NCBI RefSeq assembly: GCF_002007115.1
Contig: NZ_MVAD01000004.1
Location: forward strand, 310,001-374,000
DNA: 64,000 bases
DNA from: Massilia sp. KIM
GTDB taxonomy: Bacteria; Pseudomonadota; Gammaproteobacteria; Burkholderiales; Burkholderiaceae_D
Reading direction: 5' to 3'
Shown here: positions 37,090-49,026 of the stretch, piece by piece
Layout of the letters: the number at the start of each line of letters is the position of its first letter
Position numbering within the stretch: the stretch's first letter is position 1
Translations under genes and position numbers: made by a program
Notes under the pieces: generated by a model
Databases searched by the model: none
Told to the model about the DNA's origin: nothing
The model's input: the letters and a program-made list of their open reading frames with translations, nothing else

Positions 37090-37998
37090 TTACTTGGACG
37101 CGGCCACCATGAAATCGACAGCGGCCTTTACGTCGGCATCGGAGGCGGTCGAGCCGCCCTTCGGCGGCATCACGCCGGCCTTGCCCTGGAAGCCCTTGAT
37201 CGCGTGTTCGTAGAGCACGGCGTCGCCCTGCTTGATGCGCGCGGCCCAGGCGGCCTTGTCGCCGACTTTCGGCGCACCGGCGATGCCGGCGCCGTGGCAG
37301 GCCACGCAGGCGGCATTGTAGGTGGCCTTGCCGGCGTCGGCGCTGGCGACGGCGGGGGCAGCGGCCGGGGCCGGTGCGGCTGGCGCGGCCGCTGCCGGAG
37401 CCGCTGCCGGTGCGGCGGCGACAGGTGCGGCGGCGGCCGGAGCGGCGGCGCCCGCCTCGGCAGGTGCGGCGGCAGTGGCGGCGGCCGGGGCAGGGGCGGC
37501 CGGCTCCTTGAAGCTCGCGCCGCTCTTGTTGGTCATGAACACGACGGCGCGCGCCACCTCGAGGTCGTCGAGATCCGGATTGCCGCCTTTGGCCGGCATC
37601 GCGCGGATGCCTTCGATCGCATGCTTGAGCAGGGTTTCATAGCCCTGGGCCAGGCGGGCGCCCCAGGCTGCGTTGTCGCCGGTCTTGGGAGCGCCGGCCG
37701 CGCCGCTGTCGTGGCAGGCGGCGCACACGGCCGCGTAGACGGCGGAACCGGCCTGCAGCACCTTGGGCGCGTTGGCATCCACGAGCGTGAACCCCGCCTC
37801 GGCCACCGGACGCACCCGGGCCGCCACGGCTTCCGCACTCTGGCTGTCGGTGCCGGCGCCGGTCAGGCGCTCGTTGGTGGCAAAGATAACCAGCAGAATG
37901 ATGCCGATGACGATGACGAGGAAGAATGCAGTAACCGCGGCGATCAGCTGCTTCGGCGTGCGGATCATCGATTGGTGTTCATTGTGTGCGTCGCTCAT
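37090..37998 (-). CDS. Membrane-anchored dihaem cytochrome c (c5-like)
   Basis: 302 residues from the ATG at 37998 (MSDAHNEHQSMIRTPKQ). One N-terminal membrane anchor spans about 16-38. Two class I haem domains have CAACH and CVACH and downstream methionines in AMPAKGG and VMPPKGG. A Pro/Ala-rich linker of over 50 residues separates them. It is likely an electron carrier in the periplasm, for example between the bc1 complex and an oxidase. The frame is open upstream to 38055, but MSDAHNEHQ is the usual start of this family. Confidence 0.9.
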   Translation of the reverse strand: MSDAHNEHQSMIRTPKQLIAAVTAFFLVIVIGIILLVIFATNERLTGAGTDSQSAEAVAARVRPVAEAGFTLVDANAPKVLQAGSAVYAAVCAACHDSGAAGAPKTGDNAAWGARLAQGYETLLKHAIEGIRAMPAKGGNPDLDDLEVARAVVFMTNKSGASFKEPAAPAPAAATAAAPAEAGAAAPAAAAPVAAAPAAAPAAAAPAAPAPAAAPAVASADAGKATYNAACVACHGAGIAGAPKVGDKAAWAARIKQGDAVLYEHAIKGFQGKAGVMPPKGGSTASDADVKAAVDFMVAASK

Positions 37999-38152
37999 GA
38001 TTTCCTTAATACGATTAAAAAAACCTGCCAACCCGGCGCTTGCATGATTCCGCACTTTTCATGCCAAAGTGCAAATGCCGCCAAACGGCCGATTATAGTC
38101 TCAAAGCTGCCGTACTGTAACGAAAATTCGGCCGCTGGCGTGCCGTGGACCA

Positions 38153-38181
38153 TGGACGCGCGGCAGGAAAGACTGTATCCT
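38153..38181 (+). promoter_or_regulatory. Candidate promoter of tRNA-Arg
   Basis: TGGACG (four of six -35 bases) at 38153-38158 and TATCCT at 38176-38181 are separated by 17 bp. The predicted start is about 19 bp before the mature tRNA. Confidence 0.4.
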
Positions 38182-38206
38182 TCGCACACTCGTTGTTTCC
38201 CCCTAC

Positions 38207-38282
38207 GCGGCTGTAGCTCAGTGGATAGAGTATTGGCCTCCGAAGCCAAGGGTCGTGGGTTCGATCCCCGCCAGCCGCGCCA
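38207..38282 (+). tRNA. tRNA-Arg (anticodon CCG)
   Basis: A complete cloverleaf: acceptor GCGGCTG/CAGCCGC, D-arm GCTC...GAGT, anticodon arm TTGGC-CTCCGAA-GCCAA with anticodon CCG, T-arm GTGGG-TTCGATC-CCCGC, and an encoded CCA end. It reads CGG codons, which are common in this GC-rich genome. No integrated element is seen next to it. Confidence 0.97.
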
Positions 38283-38741
38283 CCGATAGTCCCCCCTTCG
38301 CAGTTCTGTTTCCCGACAACATACGCACGCCGGCGCATTCGCGTCGAAGTTTGCGCATTCGCGTATTCCCCCCTGCCATCCTCTGTGCGCGCTCAAGACC
38401 CGAGCACGATTCAATTACGCAACAAACTTGTTTTTTAGAAAATGCTAATATTGCATCACTGGTACTGCTGAGCCGCGGCGCTGAACGTGGCTGGCAAACC
38501 ACGGAATTTTGTTGGTTAGAAGGATAACGGAACGAAATTTACCCAGCGGTGCCAATAAGGCGGCAACCACCTGTAGCATTGTCACTCTACCGACATAAAC
38601 CGTAAAAAAATGGTAACAATAGAGGCGTATCGTTGTTACTATTTGACAAACAGGTGACCCCTTTATTGAGCGCGGCTGAGCAACCGTGCTATAGTAAAGT
38701 TAGCACAATAGCAAAACTCAATTCTTGAACGGAACCCGATA
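38283..38741. other. 459-bp AT-richer intergenic region upstream of the exopolysaccharide locus
   Basis: No coding gene is supported. The region is clearly less GC-rich than its surroundings and has several A/T runs (for example around 38,424-38,450 and 38,605-38,650). A sigma-70-like promoter sits at its right end. The long leader upstream of that promoter leaves room for regulator binding sites. Confidence 0.65.
38666..38695 (+). promoter_or_regulatory. Candidate sigma-70 promoter of the exopolysaccharide operon
   Basis: TTGAGC (38666-38671) and TATAGT (38690-38695) are separated by 18 bp. The start codon of the dehydrogenase gene is 46 bp further on. A TTGACA occurs at 38643 but has no matching -10. 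Confidence 0.6.
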
Positions 38742-40031
<1,290 letters not shown>

Positions 40032-40123
40032 GCTTCGTGCCGCCGGGCGCGCCGTCTGGCGCCTGCCCGGTTCGATGGGCCCGCCTTGGGGGGAGGGTCC
40101 GGATTACTTAGAAAGACAATAAG

Positions 40124-41149
<1,026 letters not shown>

Positions 41150-41168
41150 CCGTGAGCTTTTCTAGTCG

Positions 41169-41210
41169 ATAAGAACAGAGCAATAAAAACAGAGCAATAA
41201 GAACAGAGAG
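41169..41210 (+). repeat. Three tandem 14-bp repeats
   Basis: Units ATAAGAACAGAGCA, ATAAAAACAGAGCA and ATAAGAACAGAGAG lie head to tail in the 78-bp gap between the epimerase and sugar transferase genes, just upstream of the latter's ribosome binding site. Each unit carries an ACAGAG core that is nearly a Shine-Dalgarno sequence. Confidence 0.9.
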
Positions 41211-41227
41211 AAATTCCGGAGGCTATC

Positions 41228-42634
41228 GTGCTCAGAATCGCCAACCACTACGTATCCAAGATCGTGTTCGTCCTGCTCTTCGTCGAAGCGCTGGTGCTGC
41301 TGGGCGCCGTCTACCTCGGCGCGACGATCCGCTTCGTGGAAGTCGGCGAGAGCAGCGCGGCCGTGCCGCACCTCGAGTACTTCTTCACCTCGGCGATCGC
41401 CTTCGCCGCCGCCATGCTGTTCAGCATGAGCGCGATGGGCATGTACCAGCTCGACGTCGACGAGGGCGTGCGCCATCCGCTCCTGATGAAGCTGATGCCC
41501 TCCTTCGTGATGGGCTTCGTGATCCTGACCCTGGTGTTCTACCTGGCGCCGGAACTGTATTTCGGCCGCGGCGTGCTGCTGCTGACCTTCGGCGTGGCCG
41601 CGGTCGGCATCCTGGCCGCGCGCTACGTCGTGCTCAAGAGTTCGGAAGCGGCGGTGCTGCGCACCCGCATCCTGTTCCTGGGCAGCGGCCCGCTGGCGCG
41701 CGAGTGCAGCGACCTGGCCACCCGCGCCAACCGCTATCACAAGTACGACATCGCCGGTTTCATCCCGGTGGCCACCGAGGAACTGTGCGTCGACCCGGCC
41801 AAGGTCATGAAGGGCGCCGATTCGAGCGGCCTGTCCAAGCTGGTGCGCCAGTACAACGTCGACGAGATCGTGGTCTCGGTGCTGAACCGCCGCGGCGGCT
41901 TCCCGATCAAGGAACTGCTCGACTGCAAGCTGCAGGGCGTGAAGGTGACCGACGCCGCCACCTTCTTCGAGCGCGAAACCTGCCAGATCCGGGTCGATTC
42001 GCTGCAGCCGTCCTGGCTGGTGTTCGGCGGCGGCTTCGACCAGAGCTTCGTGCGCATGTTCATGAAGCGCGCCTTCGACCTCGGTTGCAGCCTGGCGCTG
42101 CTGGCGCTTACCTTCCCGATCCTGCTGCTGGGCATGCTGGCCGTGTGGCTGGAAGACCGCGGCCCGGCCTTCTACGCCCAGGAGCGGGTCGGCCGTGACG
42201 GCAAGACCTTCCGCGTGCTCAAGCTGCGCAGCATGCGCATCGACGCCGAGAAGGGTGGCAAGCCGCAATGGGCTGCCCAGAACGATCCGCGCATCACCCG
42301 CGTCGGCAACTTCATGCGCAAGACCCGCATCGACGAGCTGCCCCAGATCCTCAACGTGCTCAAGGGCGAGATGAGCTTCGTCGGTCCGCGCCCCGAGCGT
42401 CCCTACTTCGTCGAGCAGCTGATCGAGGTAGTCCCGTACTACAACGTGCGCCACTCGATCAAACCGGGCATCACCGGCTGGGCCCAGGTGCGCTACGGCT
42501 ACGGTTCCTCGGCCGAGGACGCGCTGCAGAAGCTGCAGTACGACCTCTACTACGTCAAGAACAACAGCCTGTTCCTCGACGTGCTGATCCTGATCGACAC
42601 CCTCAAGGTGGTGCTGTTCCGCAGCGGCCGCTGA
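41228..42634 (+). CDS. Polyprenyl-phosphate sugar transferase of XrtA/PEP-CTERM loci (TIGR03013-like)
   Basis: 468 residues starting GTG after CCGGAGG. Four N-terminal transmembrane segments are followed by a nucleotide-binding-like domain and a C-terminal bacterial sugar transferase domain (about 275-468). The latter has [59 protein letters not shown] and GITGWAQV. It transfers the first sugar phosphate to undecaprenyl phosphate at the inner membrane. Its place directly before prsK supports membership in the exosortase-A associated group. Confidence 0.92.
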   Translation: MLRIANHYVSKIVFVLLFVEALVLLGAVYLGATIRFVEVGESSAAVPHLEYFFTSAIAFAAAMLFSMSAMGMYQLDVDEGVRHPLLMKLMPSFVMGFVILTLVFYLAPELYFGRGVLLLTFGVAAVGILAARYVVLKSSEAAVLRTRILFLGSGPLARECSDLATRANRYHKYDIAGFIPVATEELCVDPAKVMKGADSSGLSKLVRQYNVDEIVVSVLNRRGGFPIKELLDCKLQGVKVTDAATFFERETCQIRVDSLQPSWLVFGGGFDQSFVRMFMKRAFDLGCSLALLALTFPILLLGMLAVWLEDRGPAFYAQERVGRDGKTFRVLKLRSMRIDAEKGGKPQWAAQNDPRITRVGNFMRKTRIDELPQILNVLKGEMSFVGPRPERPYFVEQLIEVVPYYNVRHSIKPGITGWAQVRYGYGSSAEDALQKLQYDLYYVKNNSLFLDVLILIDTLKVVLFRSGR

Positions 42635-42692
42635 TGCCGCCTGCGCCCCGCCGGGTGCGCATGGCGCCCGTCCCACGAATGGATGAAGCCTG

Positions 42693-44786
42693 TTGAACTC
42701 GATCATCACGTTCAGTTACCTGGTCGCCGCGGTCGGCTTCGTCCTGCTGGGCGCGGCCTGGCTGACCAGCTGGCGCGGGCGACGCTACCGCGCCGTCCTG
42801 TCCGCGGCCTGCCTGCTGAGCGCGGGCTGGGCCGCCGCCGTCGGCTACCACGCCCACCAGGAAATATCGGTGTCGCTGGCCGCCGACCTGCTCGAGATCC
42901 TGCGTAACGCCGCCTGGTCGCTGTTCCTGGTCGCCCTGCTCGGGCGCCACCGCGAACCCTCCCACGGACTCCCTTTCGGGCTGAGCCGCAAGGTCGCCGC
43001 CGCCGGGGTCGGCTATCTGCTGTTCCTGGCGCTCACCGTCTACGGCTGGTGGGGCGGCTATGTCTTCGAAGGCATCGGCCAGGTTTCCTCGATGAGCCTG
43101 CGCCTGGGCTGGTCGGTGTTCGGCATGCTGCTGGTCGAGCAGGTGTACCGCAACAAGCCTGAGCAGGAGCGCTGGGCAATCAAGTTCGCCTGCCTGGGCA
43201 TCGGCGGCATGTTCGCCTATGACTTTTACATGTACAGCGACGCGCTGCTGTTCCGTGGCATCAATCCCGACATCTGGGCCGCCCGCGGCGCCATCAATGC
43301 GCTCACCGTGCCCCTGATCGGCATCTCCATGGCCCGCAGCGCTTCCTGGAACACCGGGCTGGCCCTGTCGCGCCGCGTGATGTTCCACTCCGCGGCCCTG
43401 TTCGGTTCGGCGCTCTATCTGCTGGCCATGGGCCTGGCCGGTTACGCGCTGCGCTTCTTCGGCGGCAGCTGGGGCAACCTGATGCAGGTGGCCTTCCTGT
43501 TCGCCGCCCTCATGCTGCTGCTCGGGATCCTGTTCTCCGGCACCTTCCGCTCCTGGCTCAAGGTCTTCATCAGCAAGCACTTCTATACCTACAACTACGA
43601 CTACCGGGAGGAATGGCTGCGCTTCACCCGCACCCTGTCGGAACCGGGCCCGGGACTGGGCGAGCGCGCCATCCAGGCCATCGCTACCCTGGTGGAAAGC
43701 CCGGGCGGCAGCCTGTGGATGCGGCGCGAGGGGCATGCCTACGAACCGGTCGCCCACTGGCACGCGGCGCCGCAGCAGGCGCGCGAGGAGGCCGGCTCGG
43801 CCTTCTGCCGCTATCTTGGAGAATCGCACTGGGTGGTCGACCTGGCGGAAGCGGCGCGCGACCCGGACAAGTATCCCGGCCTGGTGCTGCCTGACTGGCT
43901 GCGCCAGCAGCCCAGGGCCTGGCTGGTGGTGCCCATGGTGATGCACGGCGGCCTGGCCGGCTTCGTGGTCCTGCAGCAGTCGCGCAGCCCGGTGATCCTG
44001 AACTGGGAAGTGATCGACCTGCTCAAGATCGCCGGCGTGCAGGCCGCCAGCTACCTGGCCCAGCAGGAAGCGGCCGACGCCCTGCTGGTGGCGCGCCAGT
44101 TCGAGTCCTTCAACCGGATGTCGACCTTCGTCGTGCACGACCTCAAGAACCTGGTATCGCAGCTCTCGCTGATGGTCGCGAATGCGGAAAAGCATCGCGA
44201 CAATCCCGAATTCCAGCGCGACATGGTCGAGACCGTCGAGCTGTCGGTCGAAAAGATGAAGCTGATGCTGCAGAAGCTGGGCCGCAGCGCCAACATGGAA
44301 CGCCCGGCGCCGCTGTCGGTCGAGGAGGTGGTGCGGCAGGCGATCAGCAACAAGCGCGGCTTCGAGCCACGCCCGGCGCTGCAGGTGCGCGCCACCGGCC
44401 TGCGCGTGCTGGCCGACCGCGAGCGCCTCGAGCGGGTGCTGGGCCACCTGGTGCAGAACGCGATCGAAGCCACCCCGCGCGACGGCCGGGTCACCATCGA
44501 GGTCGGCCAGCGCGACGGCCAGGCCCTGGTCTCGATCCGCGACACCGGCGTTGGGATGGACGAGGAGTTCATCCGCGAGCGCCTGTTCCGGCCCTTCGAA
44601 TCGACCAAGGCGGCGGGCATGGGCATCGGCGCTTTCGAGAGCCGCGAATACATCCACGAACTGGGCGGGCGGCTGGAAGTCAGCAGCACGCCCCAGGTCG
44701 GCACCACTTTCGACGTATTATTGCCGCTGCACGAAGGGCAGGCAGCGGAGGTCGCGCCGCGCGCCGCGGCAGGAGAATTGTCTTGA
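42693..44786 (+). CDS. prsK: PEP-CTERM system histidine kinase PrsK
   Basis: 697 residues with a TTG start. About eight to ten N-terminal transmembrane segments are followed by a GAF-like domain (about 315-455) and a kinase core. The phospho-acceptor is His482 in FVVHDLKNLVSQL, and the ATP-binding boxes include HLVQNAIEATPRDG, DTGVGMDEEFI and AAGMGIGAFESREYI. The stop overlaps the prsR start by four bases. PrsK is thought to sense an envelope signal and phosphorylate PrsR. Confidence 0.93.
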   Translation: MNSIITFSYLVAAVGFVLLGAAWLTSWRGRRYRAVLSAACLLSAGWAAAVGYHAHQEISVSLAADLLEILRNAAWSLFLVALLGRHREPSHGLPFGLSRKVAAAGVGYLLFLALTVYGWWGGYVFEGIGQVSSMSLRLGWSVFGMLLVEQVYRNKPEQERWAIKFACLGIGGMFAYDFYMYSDALLFRGINPDIWAARGAINALTVPLIGISMARSASWNTGLALSRRVMFHSAALFGSALYLLAMGLAGYALRFFGGSWGNLMQVAFLFAALMLLLGILFSGTFRSWLKVFISKHFYTYNYDYREEWLRFTRTLSEPGPGLGERAIQAIATLVESPGGSLWMRREGHAYEPVAHWHAAPQQAREEAGSAFCRYLGESHWVVDLAEAARDPDKYPGLVLPDWLRQQPRAWLVVPMVMHGGLAGFVVLQQSRSPVILNWEVIDLLKIAGVQAASYLAQQEAADALLVARQFESFNRMSTFVVHDLKNLVSQLSLMVANAEKHRDNPEFQRDMVETVELSVEKMKLMLQKLGRSANMERPAPLSVEEVVRQAISNKRGFEPRPALQVRATGLRVLADRERLERVLGHLVQNAIEATPRDGRVTIEVGQRDGQALVSIRDTGVGMDEEFIRERLFRPFESTKAAGMGIGAFESREYIHELGGRLEVSSTPQVGTTFDVLLPLHEGQAAEVAPRAAAGELS

Positions 44787-46144
44787 CTCAGAATAAACCG
44801 AAACTGCTCATCATCGAAGACGACGTGGGCCTGCAAAAGCAGCTGCGCTGGAGCCTCGACGCCTACGAGGTGGTGGTGGCCGGCGACCGCGAGAGCGCGC
44901 TGGCCCTGCTGCGCCGCCACGAGCCGGCGGTGGTCACCATGGACCTCGGCCTGCCGCCCGATCCGGACGGCGCCACCGAAGGGCTGGCGACCCTGCAGGG
45001 CATCCTGGCGCTGGCGCCGGACACCAAGGTCATCGTCCTGACCGGCAACCAGGACCACGCCAACGCGGTCAAGGCGATCGGCATGGGCGCCTACGATTTC
45101 CACCAGAAGCCCTGCGACCAGGAAGTGCTGAACCTGGTGGTGCAGCGCGCCTTCTTCCTGCATGCCCTGCAGCAGGAAAACCGGCGCATGCTCCAGAGCC
45201 AGGCCGACTCCCCGATGTCGGGCGTGATCAGCCGCGATCCCGGCATGCTCAAGGTCTGCCGCAACATCGAGAAGGTCGCGCCGACCTCGGCCTCGGTGAT
45301 GCTGCTGGGCGAATCGGGCACCGGCAAGGAAGTGCTGGCGCGCGCCCTGCACCAGCTCAGCCCGCGCGCCGGCCAGCGCTTCATGGCGATCAATTGCGCG
45401 GCGATCCCCGAGAATTTGCTGGAAAGCGAGCTGTTCGGCTACGAGAAGGGCGCCTTCACCGGCGCCGCCAAGCAGACCAAGGGCAAGGTCGAGCTGGCGC
45501 ACGGCGGCACCTTCTTCCTGGACGAGGTCGGCGACCTGCCGATGGCCCTGCAGGCCAAGCTGCTGCGTTTCCTGCAGGAGCGGGTGGTCGAGCGCATCGG
45601 CGGCCACGAGGAGATCCCGGTCGACGTGCGCGTGATCTGCGCGACCCACCGCAACCTCAAGGAGCTGGCCCAGAGTGGGCGTTTCCGCGAGGACTTGTAC
45701 TACCGCCTGTCCGAGATCGTGGTCACGATCCCGCCGCTGCATGCCCGCAACGGCGACGCCGCCCTGCTGGCCCACCACTTCAAGAACAAGTTCTGCGCCC
45801 AGGAATCGCGCCCGAGCCTGCATTTTTCGCCCGAGGCCCTGGCCGCGATCGAGGGCTATGGCTGGCCGGGCAATGTGCGCGAGCTGGAGAACTGCATCAA
45901 GCGCGCCGTGATCATGGCCGACGGCGCCACCATCCAGGCCGAGGACCTGGGTATCGACGTCGAGGCCGAGGAGCAGCCGATCAACCTGCGCCAGATCCGC
46001 GACGAGGCCGAGTACAAGGCCCTGGTCAAGGCGCTGGCGCGCGCCGACGGCAATATCGTCAAGGCCTCGGAAGCGCTCGGGATCAGCCGCCCCACCATGT
46101 ACGACCTGATGGCGCGCCATGCGATCAAGGTCAACAACGCCTGA
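44783..46144 (+). CDS. prsR: PEP-CTERM system sigma-54 response regulator PrsR
   Basis: 453 residues with a TTG start overlapping prsK. It has a receiver domain with Asp54 and Lys109 (FHQKPC); an AAA+ domain with Walker A GESGTGKE (176-183) and the sigma-54 contact loop GAFTGA (223-228); and a C-terminal Fis-type helix-turn-helix ([20 protein letters not shown]). It activates sigma-54 promoters of PEP-CTERM and polysaccharide genes in related bacteria. No rpoN gene is in the window. Confidence 0.95.
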   Translation: MTQNKPKLLIIEDDVGLQKQLRWSLDAYEVVVAGDRESALALLRRHEPAVVTMDLGLPPDPDGATEGLATLQGILALAPDTKVIVLTGNQDHANAVKAIGMGAYDFHQKPCDQEVLNLVVQRAFFLHALQQENRRMLQSQADSPMSGVISRDPGMLKVCRNIEKVAPTSASVMLLGESGTGKEVLARALHQLSPRAGQRFMAINCAAIPENLLESELFGYEKGAFTGAAKQTKGKVELAHGGTFFLDEVGDLPMALQAKLLRFLQERVVERIGGHEEIPVDVRVICATHRNLKELAQSGRFREDLYYRLSEIVVTIPPLHARNGDAALLAHHFKNKFCAQESRPSLHFSPEALAAIEGYGWPGNVRELENCIKRAVIMADGATIQAEDLGIDVEAEEQPINLRQIRDEAEYKALVKALARADGNIVKASEALGISRPTMYDLMARHAIKVNNA

Positions 46145-47393
46145 GGCCGACCTTGCCCTGCGCGAACCCGAACCCGGCCCCGGTCCCGACCCTTCGTTGA
46201 GCACTCGGCCGGCGCCGCCGGCGCGCCACGCCGCGGCGGCCCGGGTGCTGCTGGCGGCCATGACCTGGTTCATCGTCTACGGTTCGCTGTTTCCCTTCGA
46301 TTTCGAGGACGCGCCGCGTCCGCTGTCCAGCTTCCTGGGGGAGGCTGACCTGTTCGCCAACCGCGCGGACGCGATCGACAACCTGGTGCTGTTCGTCCCC
46401 TTCGGCATCGCGCTGCAGGCCAGTTTCGCGCGCGTCCGCGCGCGCCTGCTGGGCGCGGGGCTGGGCCTGCTGGTGCTGGGCGTGGGCATCCAGCTGGCCC
46501 AGCTCTACCTGCCCAGCCGCACCGCCTCGCTGTCGGACGTCGCCTGGAACGCCGCCGGGATGGCGGCCGGCATGCTGCTGGCCGCGCGCATCCGCGCCCA
46601 GCTGGCAAACCAGATGGCCGGGCAGGCAGGCGAGCACGACAACTTCCTCCTGTTGCTGGTGGTGGTCTGGGTCTGCTACGAATCCTTTCCCTTCCTGCCC
46701 ACCCTCGATGTCGGCCTGTTGCGCGCCCACGCCAGGCCGGCTGTGTTCGCGCCGCCCTTCGAGCTGGCGCGCTTGCTGCAGCACGCGGCGGCGGCCTGCG
46801 TGGCGGGCTGCGCGGTGATGCGGGCCGGCTGGCTGCGCCGTCCGGTGCGCGGCCTGGTCCTGCTCGGCGCGCTGGTGCTGCTGCTGGAGGTGGCGGTGCC
46901 CTATGGCGCGCTGCGGCGCGAGACCCTGCTCGGGATCGTGCTTGGACTGGTGGGCGGCTGGTTCCTGGCCGGCCTGGGGGGGCGGCGCGCGGCGGCGCTG
47001 GTGCTGCCGCTGGCGCTGGCCATGCTGCTGTATACGGTGCTGACGCCTTATCGCGGACAGTGGCGGGGAGGGGAGTTCACCTTGATTCCCTTTTCGCGCT
47101 TCCTGTGGCACAGCGCCCTGGGTGTGCTGCCGCCGACCGCCTTCGAGGCGCTCGCCGTCGGCGCCCTGCTGTGGAGCGGCCTGCGCCTGGGCCGCGGTCC
47201 GGCGCTCGGCTGGTGCCTGCTGGTCCTGATCGGGGTAGGGATGCTGGAAGTGCTGCGCGTGGCGCTCGTCGCCTACCAGGGCGACACCACGGTGCTGGCG
47301 CTGGCGCTGCTGCTGGCGCCTTGTGCGGCGGCCATGCGGCCGCATCCGCGGAGGGAGAGGCGCCGGCCAGGACTGGCGCCGGCCTCTCCCTGA
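46119..47393 (+). CDS. VanZ-like multi-pass membrane protein
   Basis: Up to 424 residues. About ten hydrophobic segments begin with FIVYGSLFPFDF, and VanZ features recur (NLVLFVPFGIALQ, LPSRTASLSDVAWNAAG). The start is uncertain: the ATG at 46119 overlaps prsR by 26 bp, a TTG at 46197 and an ATG at 46260 are alternatives, and the first 45 residues are Pro/Arg-rich with little character. VanZ-like proteins are common in exosortase-A loci, with no defined reaction. It converges with the TPR gene, 12 bp apart. Confidence 0.8.
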   Translation: MRSRSTTPEADLALREPEPGPGPDPSLSTRPAPPARHAAAARVLLAAMTWFIVYGSLFPFDFEDAPRPLSSFLGEADLFANRADAIDNLVLFVPFGIALQASFARVRARLLGAGLGLLVLGVGIQLAQLYLPSRTASLSDVAWNAAGMAAGMLLAARIRAQLANQMAGQAGEHDNFLLLLVVVWVCYESFPFLPTLDVGLLRAHARPAVFAPPFELARLLQHAAAACVAGCAVMRAGWLRRPVRGLVLLGALVLLLEVAVPYGALRRETLLGIVLGLVGGWFLAGLGGRRAAALVLPLALAMLLYTVLTPYRGQWRGGEFTLIPFSRFLWHSALGVLPPTAFEALAVGALLWSGLRLGRGPALGWCLLVLIGVGMLEVLRVALVAYQGDTTVLALALLLAPCAAAMRPHPRRERRRPGLAPASP

Positions 47394-47405
47394 GCCGGCG
47401 CGGAC

Positions 47406-48122
47406 TTACTGGGTGGCCTTGGTGGCGGGCTCGACGCCGGTGTTGGCGGCCGCCTTGCGCGCCGCGTCGGCGTCCGGCGCATCCGCTTCCTCTTTCGCCG
47501 GCGCCGGCTCCACCCATTTGCCGGCCTTGACCAGCTGGTTCTTCAGGCCCGGCAGCGGGTAGCCCTGTTCGTAGGCCTTGTGGGCGTGCGCCAGCGCGCG
47601 CGCGAAGTCGGCTTTCTTCATATAGGCCAGGCCGGCGTTGTAATTGATCATGGCGTTATCGGGGTCGAGTTCGATCGCCTTGCGGTACTGGACGAGCGCC
47701 TGGTCGATCTTGCCGAGATTGAACAGGTAGGAACCATAGGTGCTGTTGACGACCGCATCGTCGGGCGCGAAGCGTTCCGCGCGCAGGAAATAGCATTCCA
47801 CCGGCCACTTGGTTTGATTGATCATCAAGGCCTTGTCGCGCAGGGCGATGCGCGCCAGCGTGGCCAGGGCACGGTGATGGTTGGGTGAGGCGCGCAGAGT
47901 GTAGTCCAGGTCCCCGCCGACTTCATGTGCGGTGGCGCCGCGTACTCCGGCTTCGACCGCTTCGGTGAAGTGCGCCCGCTCGACAATCTGGAGCTTGGGC
48001 TTGTCGGTCCGGTAGTCGTAGGGACCGTAGTGGTTCGCCAGCTCGCCGCAGTACTCGCGCGCGCCGGCCGGGGCGGCAAGCCCCAGGGCGGCGGCCGCGA
48101 TAGCCAGTGCAATCGTCTTCAT
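47406..48122 (-). CDS. Secreted TPR protein
   Basis: 238 residues from the ATG at 48122 with a signal peptide ending APAGA. The C-terminal half contains TPR-type repeats (GKIDQALVQYRKAIELDPDNAMINYNAGLAYMKKADFARALAHAHKA). An N-terminal region with YCGELANHYGPYDYR is not recognised. It is last in the minus-strand block, 25 bp after hydrolase 1, so it is probably co-transcribed and periplasmic. It may be a scaffold for the polysaccharide machinery. Confidence 0.78.
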   Translation of the reverse strand: MKTIALAIAAAALGLAAPAGAREYCGELANHYGPYDYRTDKPKLQIVERAHFTEAVEAGVRGATAHEVGGDLDYTLRASPNHHRALATLARIALRDKALMINQTKWPVECYFLRAERFAPDDAVVNSTYGSYLFNLGKIDQALVQYRKAIELDPDNAMINYNAGLAYMKKADFARALAHAHKAYEQGYPLPGLKNQLVKAGKWVEPAPAKEEADAPDADAARKAAANTGVEPATKATQ

Positions 48123-48147
48123 GGTCTGTGCTCGTTCAAAAGGATCG

Positions 48148-49026
48148 TCAATCGGCTCGCGCAAACGTGCGCAACCAGTCCGCTGTCCATTGCGTGACCT
48201 GGTCGCGCCATGCCCTGCGCGAAAACGTGTGGTCGGCCGGCGCCAGGTGGTGCTGGGCGACGCGCTCGTCCTTCAGCAAGGCCTGCCAGTCGCGCGAGTC
48301 GGCGACCAGGTCGAGGAATTCCTTGGCGGTCAGGTCGGCGCCGCTGAAGATGAACAGGGCCGGGCCGCCGAAGCGCTGCAGGCCGAGGCGCATGCGTTCC
48401 GGCAAAGGGGCCGCTGCCGCGCCCGCCGGCTCGCGTCCGGCGTCGGAAGCGTCCGGCCGGCGCGCCAACAGCGTGCGCAACTGCGCCAGCAGCGATGCGG
48501 CGGCGCTGCGGAAAGCGAAGCGTCCGCTGAGCAGCTTTTTCCACAGCTCTGGCTCGAGCAGGCGCGCCCGGTAGTAATGCTTGAGGGTCGCCTTGGCCAG
48601 GCCTTCGGCCGTGCGTACCCAGGGGTTCAGCAGCACCAGGCCGCTGACGCGCGGGTCCTGGTGGGCGTAGAAGAGTGCGGCGGACGCGCCATCGCACAGG
48701 CCCCAGATCACGACCTCCTCGAGGGTCGGCACGAGCGTGAAAAACTGGTCGACCGCCGCGCGCAGATCGGCGTCGACCTGCTCGAAGCTGCGCAGCGCAC
48801 CGCCACTGTCGCCCATGCCGCGATAGTCGAAGCGCAGGGTGGCGTAGCCCTGTTCGGCCAGGCCGCGCGCCAGCAAGGTGAACTGGCGGTGGCTGCCGGC
48901 CCGGTATTGCGGCCCGCCGACCACGACCAGCACGCCGCGCCGCTGCGGGCGTTCGGGCAGGCTGAGCACCCCGATCAGGTCTTCGCCTTCGCAGGCGAAG
49001 CGCACCGCCACGTCGCGCGCGTTCAT
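48148..49026 (-). CDS. Exosortase-A system-associated hydrolase 1
   Basis: 292 residues from the ATG at 49026. Alpha/beta hydrolase beginning MNARDVAVRFACEGEDLIGVL, with VVGGPQYRAGSHRQF (oxyanion region), RFDYRGMGDSGG and a nucleophile-elbow-like WGLCDGASAALF, where Cys or Asp rather than Ser occupies the centre. This matches the TIGR03100-type proteins of these loci. It overlaps hydrolase 2 by four bases (ATGA). The reaction is unknown; a thioesterase on the carrier protein is possible. Confidence 0.85.
   Translation of the reverse strand: MNARDVAVRFACEGEDLIGVLSLPERPQRRGVLVVVGGPQYRAGSHRQFTLLARGLAEQGYATLRFDYRGMGDSGGALRSFEQVDADLRAAVDQFFTLVPTLEEVVIWGLCDGASAALFYAHQDPRVSGLVLLNPWVRTAEGLAKATLKHYYRARLLEPELWKKLLSGRFAFRSAAASLLAQLRTLLARRPDASDAGREPAGAAAAPLPERMRLGLQRFGGPALFIFSGADLTAKEFLDLVADSRDWQALLKDERVAQHHLAPADHTFSRRAWRDQVTQWTADWLRTFARAD

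Noticed and set aside
38093..38527. Several short frames across the tRNA-Arg gene
   Set aside because: They overlap a complete tRNA and have no protein features.
42603..46273. Two long minus-strand frames opposite prsK and prsR
   Set aside because: They are antisense products of two well-recognised genes and show no family features.
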